Source: an uncultured Oscillibacter sp.
GTDB lineage: Bacteria > Bacillota > Clostridia > Oscillospirales > Oscillospiraceae
Assembly: GCA_946183715.1 (NCBI GenBank)
Contig: CAMHDB010000125.1
Coordinates: 1-5,898, forward strand
Reading direction: 5' to 3'
Length of the DNA stretch: 5,898 nucleotides
In this document: positions 5,428 through 5,898 of the stretch, piece by piece
Layout: each line of letters begins with the position of its first letter
Numbering within the stretch: position 1 is the stretch's first letter
Translations under genes and position numbers: made by a program
The notes under the pieces: model-generated
Databases searched by the model: none
Told to the model about the DNA's origin: nothing
The model's input: only the letters and a program-made list of their open reading frames with translations

Positions 5428-5898
5428 TTAGGCAAGCATGTTGTTACTGTCAGCAGTATCGCCATCGGGGCTAAAGCTAGCAGATTTAGCCGCCGTACTG
5501 CCACTGGCCGGCGCTCCCGCATAAATACTGTCCGTATCTTTCACAAACGTGACCTGTACAGGGGCTTCGTCATTATCGGGCGTAATTAAAACAGCAATAT
5601 AGCCGTTACTGACGTTTGAAGTCGGTTTGTACTCGTTGGTTCCGTCCGTCATCAGCACTTCGTCTTTAGGTTGCGTCCCGGCGACTGCGGTTCCCTTTCC
5701 AGAGGCTTTGAGTTTTACATCAGTTCCGTCTTTAACTCGGTAGTCCCGCCTGTCAAAAAGTACGCCTGTCGAGATGTCATAGAAGCAGATATAGCCCTCA
5801 GCAGGGATTTTCTCGGCATCCACCTCCGTTGTCGCGTTTGACTTATAGGGAACGGTCATGCCGTCGCCGTAGTGATACCAGTCGTTATCATCGGACGC
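5428..5898 (-). CDS. Unidentified protein, C-terminal 156 residues (5' end outside window); possibly surface or pilin-like
   Basis: The frame is open from the right edge to a TAA at 5428-5430. It could be read from an ATG at 5859, but no ribosome binding site precedes that ATG and the frame continues sensibly upstream (ASDDNDWYHYGDGMTVPY), so the gene very probably starts outside. I do not recognise the family. Visible features are an acidic, Thr/Ser/Gly/Asp-rich composition, a strand-like segment GYICFYDISTGVLFDRRDY, a repeat-poor middle, VPVQVTF-like beta residues (APVQVTFVKD) and a low-complexity tail of Ala, Ser, Gly and Asp ending NNMLA. Only one Cys is visible and there is no membrane segment. 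This is typical of extracellular or pilin-like C-terminal regions, which is inference. Its G+C is about 52%, well below ispE next door, and AAA, GAT and ACT codons are common, suggesting recent acquisition or a fast-evolving surface gene. It converges on ispE. Confidence 0.7.
   Translation of the reverse strand, partial: ASDDNDWYHYGDGMTVPYKSNATTEVDAEKIPAEGYICFYDISTGVLFDRRDYRVKDGTDVKLKASGKGTAVAGTQPKDEVLMTDGTNEYKPTSNVSNGYIAVLITPDNDEAPVQVTFVKDTDSIYAGAPASGSTAAKSASFSPDGDTADSNNMLA

Noticed and set aside
5342..5431. 29-codon frame whose ATG overlaps the ispE stop (TAATG)
   Set aside because: It has no ribosome binding site and its body is the terminator hairpin; the hydrophobic end is probably chance.

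Overview
The window looks like ordinary chromosome from a high-G+C member of the Bacillota, most likely a gut Clostridia lineage such as Oscillospiraceae/Ruminococcaceae. This is inferred from gene content (Rex, Mini-ribonuclease III, a bacterial RqcH/NFACT protein, ThrH, DUF1015 and IspE), strong AGGAGG-type ribosome binding sites and high G+C. Six complete genes, one gene cut at the left edge and one cut at the right edge fill nearly all of the sequence.

The left half (1-2330) is a leftward gene run, read from right to left: rex (NADH/NAD+-sensing repressor, TTG start), a 58-residue Cys/Asn/Gly-rich membrane peptide, mrnC (Mini-III, 23S rRNA maturation) and rqcH (ribosome-associated quality control; C-terminal part outside the window). 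mrnC and rqcH overlap by one base (TAATG), and the rqcH ribosome binding site lies inside the last codons of mrnC. The run joins a redox regulator to ribosome maturation and rescue.

The gap 2331-2513 is a divergent promoter region: TTGACA-17-TAAACT fires left into rex and TTGCAA-17-TATAAT fires right. The rightward run is thrH (HAD phosphoserine phosphatase/homoserine phosphotransferase), a DUF1015 protein of unknown function and ispE (fourth step of the MEP isoprenoid pathway), with gaps of 25 and 47 bases.

ispE ends at a strong hairpin (5355-5385), nested in a wider inverted repeat (5345-5412). Beyond it, on the minus strand, is the 3' part of a gene I cannot identify, which is clearly poorer in G+C (217 of 420 bases over 5461-5880) and looks like a surface or secreted protein.

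I see no CRISPR array, insertion sequence, tRNA or rRNA gene, phage module or defence system. The most striking non-gene signal is compositional: the palindrome GATC never occurs in 5898 bases although GAT followed by A, G or T is common. The least explained protein-level items are the small Cys-rich membrane peptide and the thrH-DUF1015 pair.
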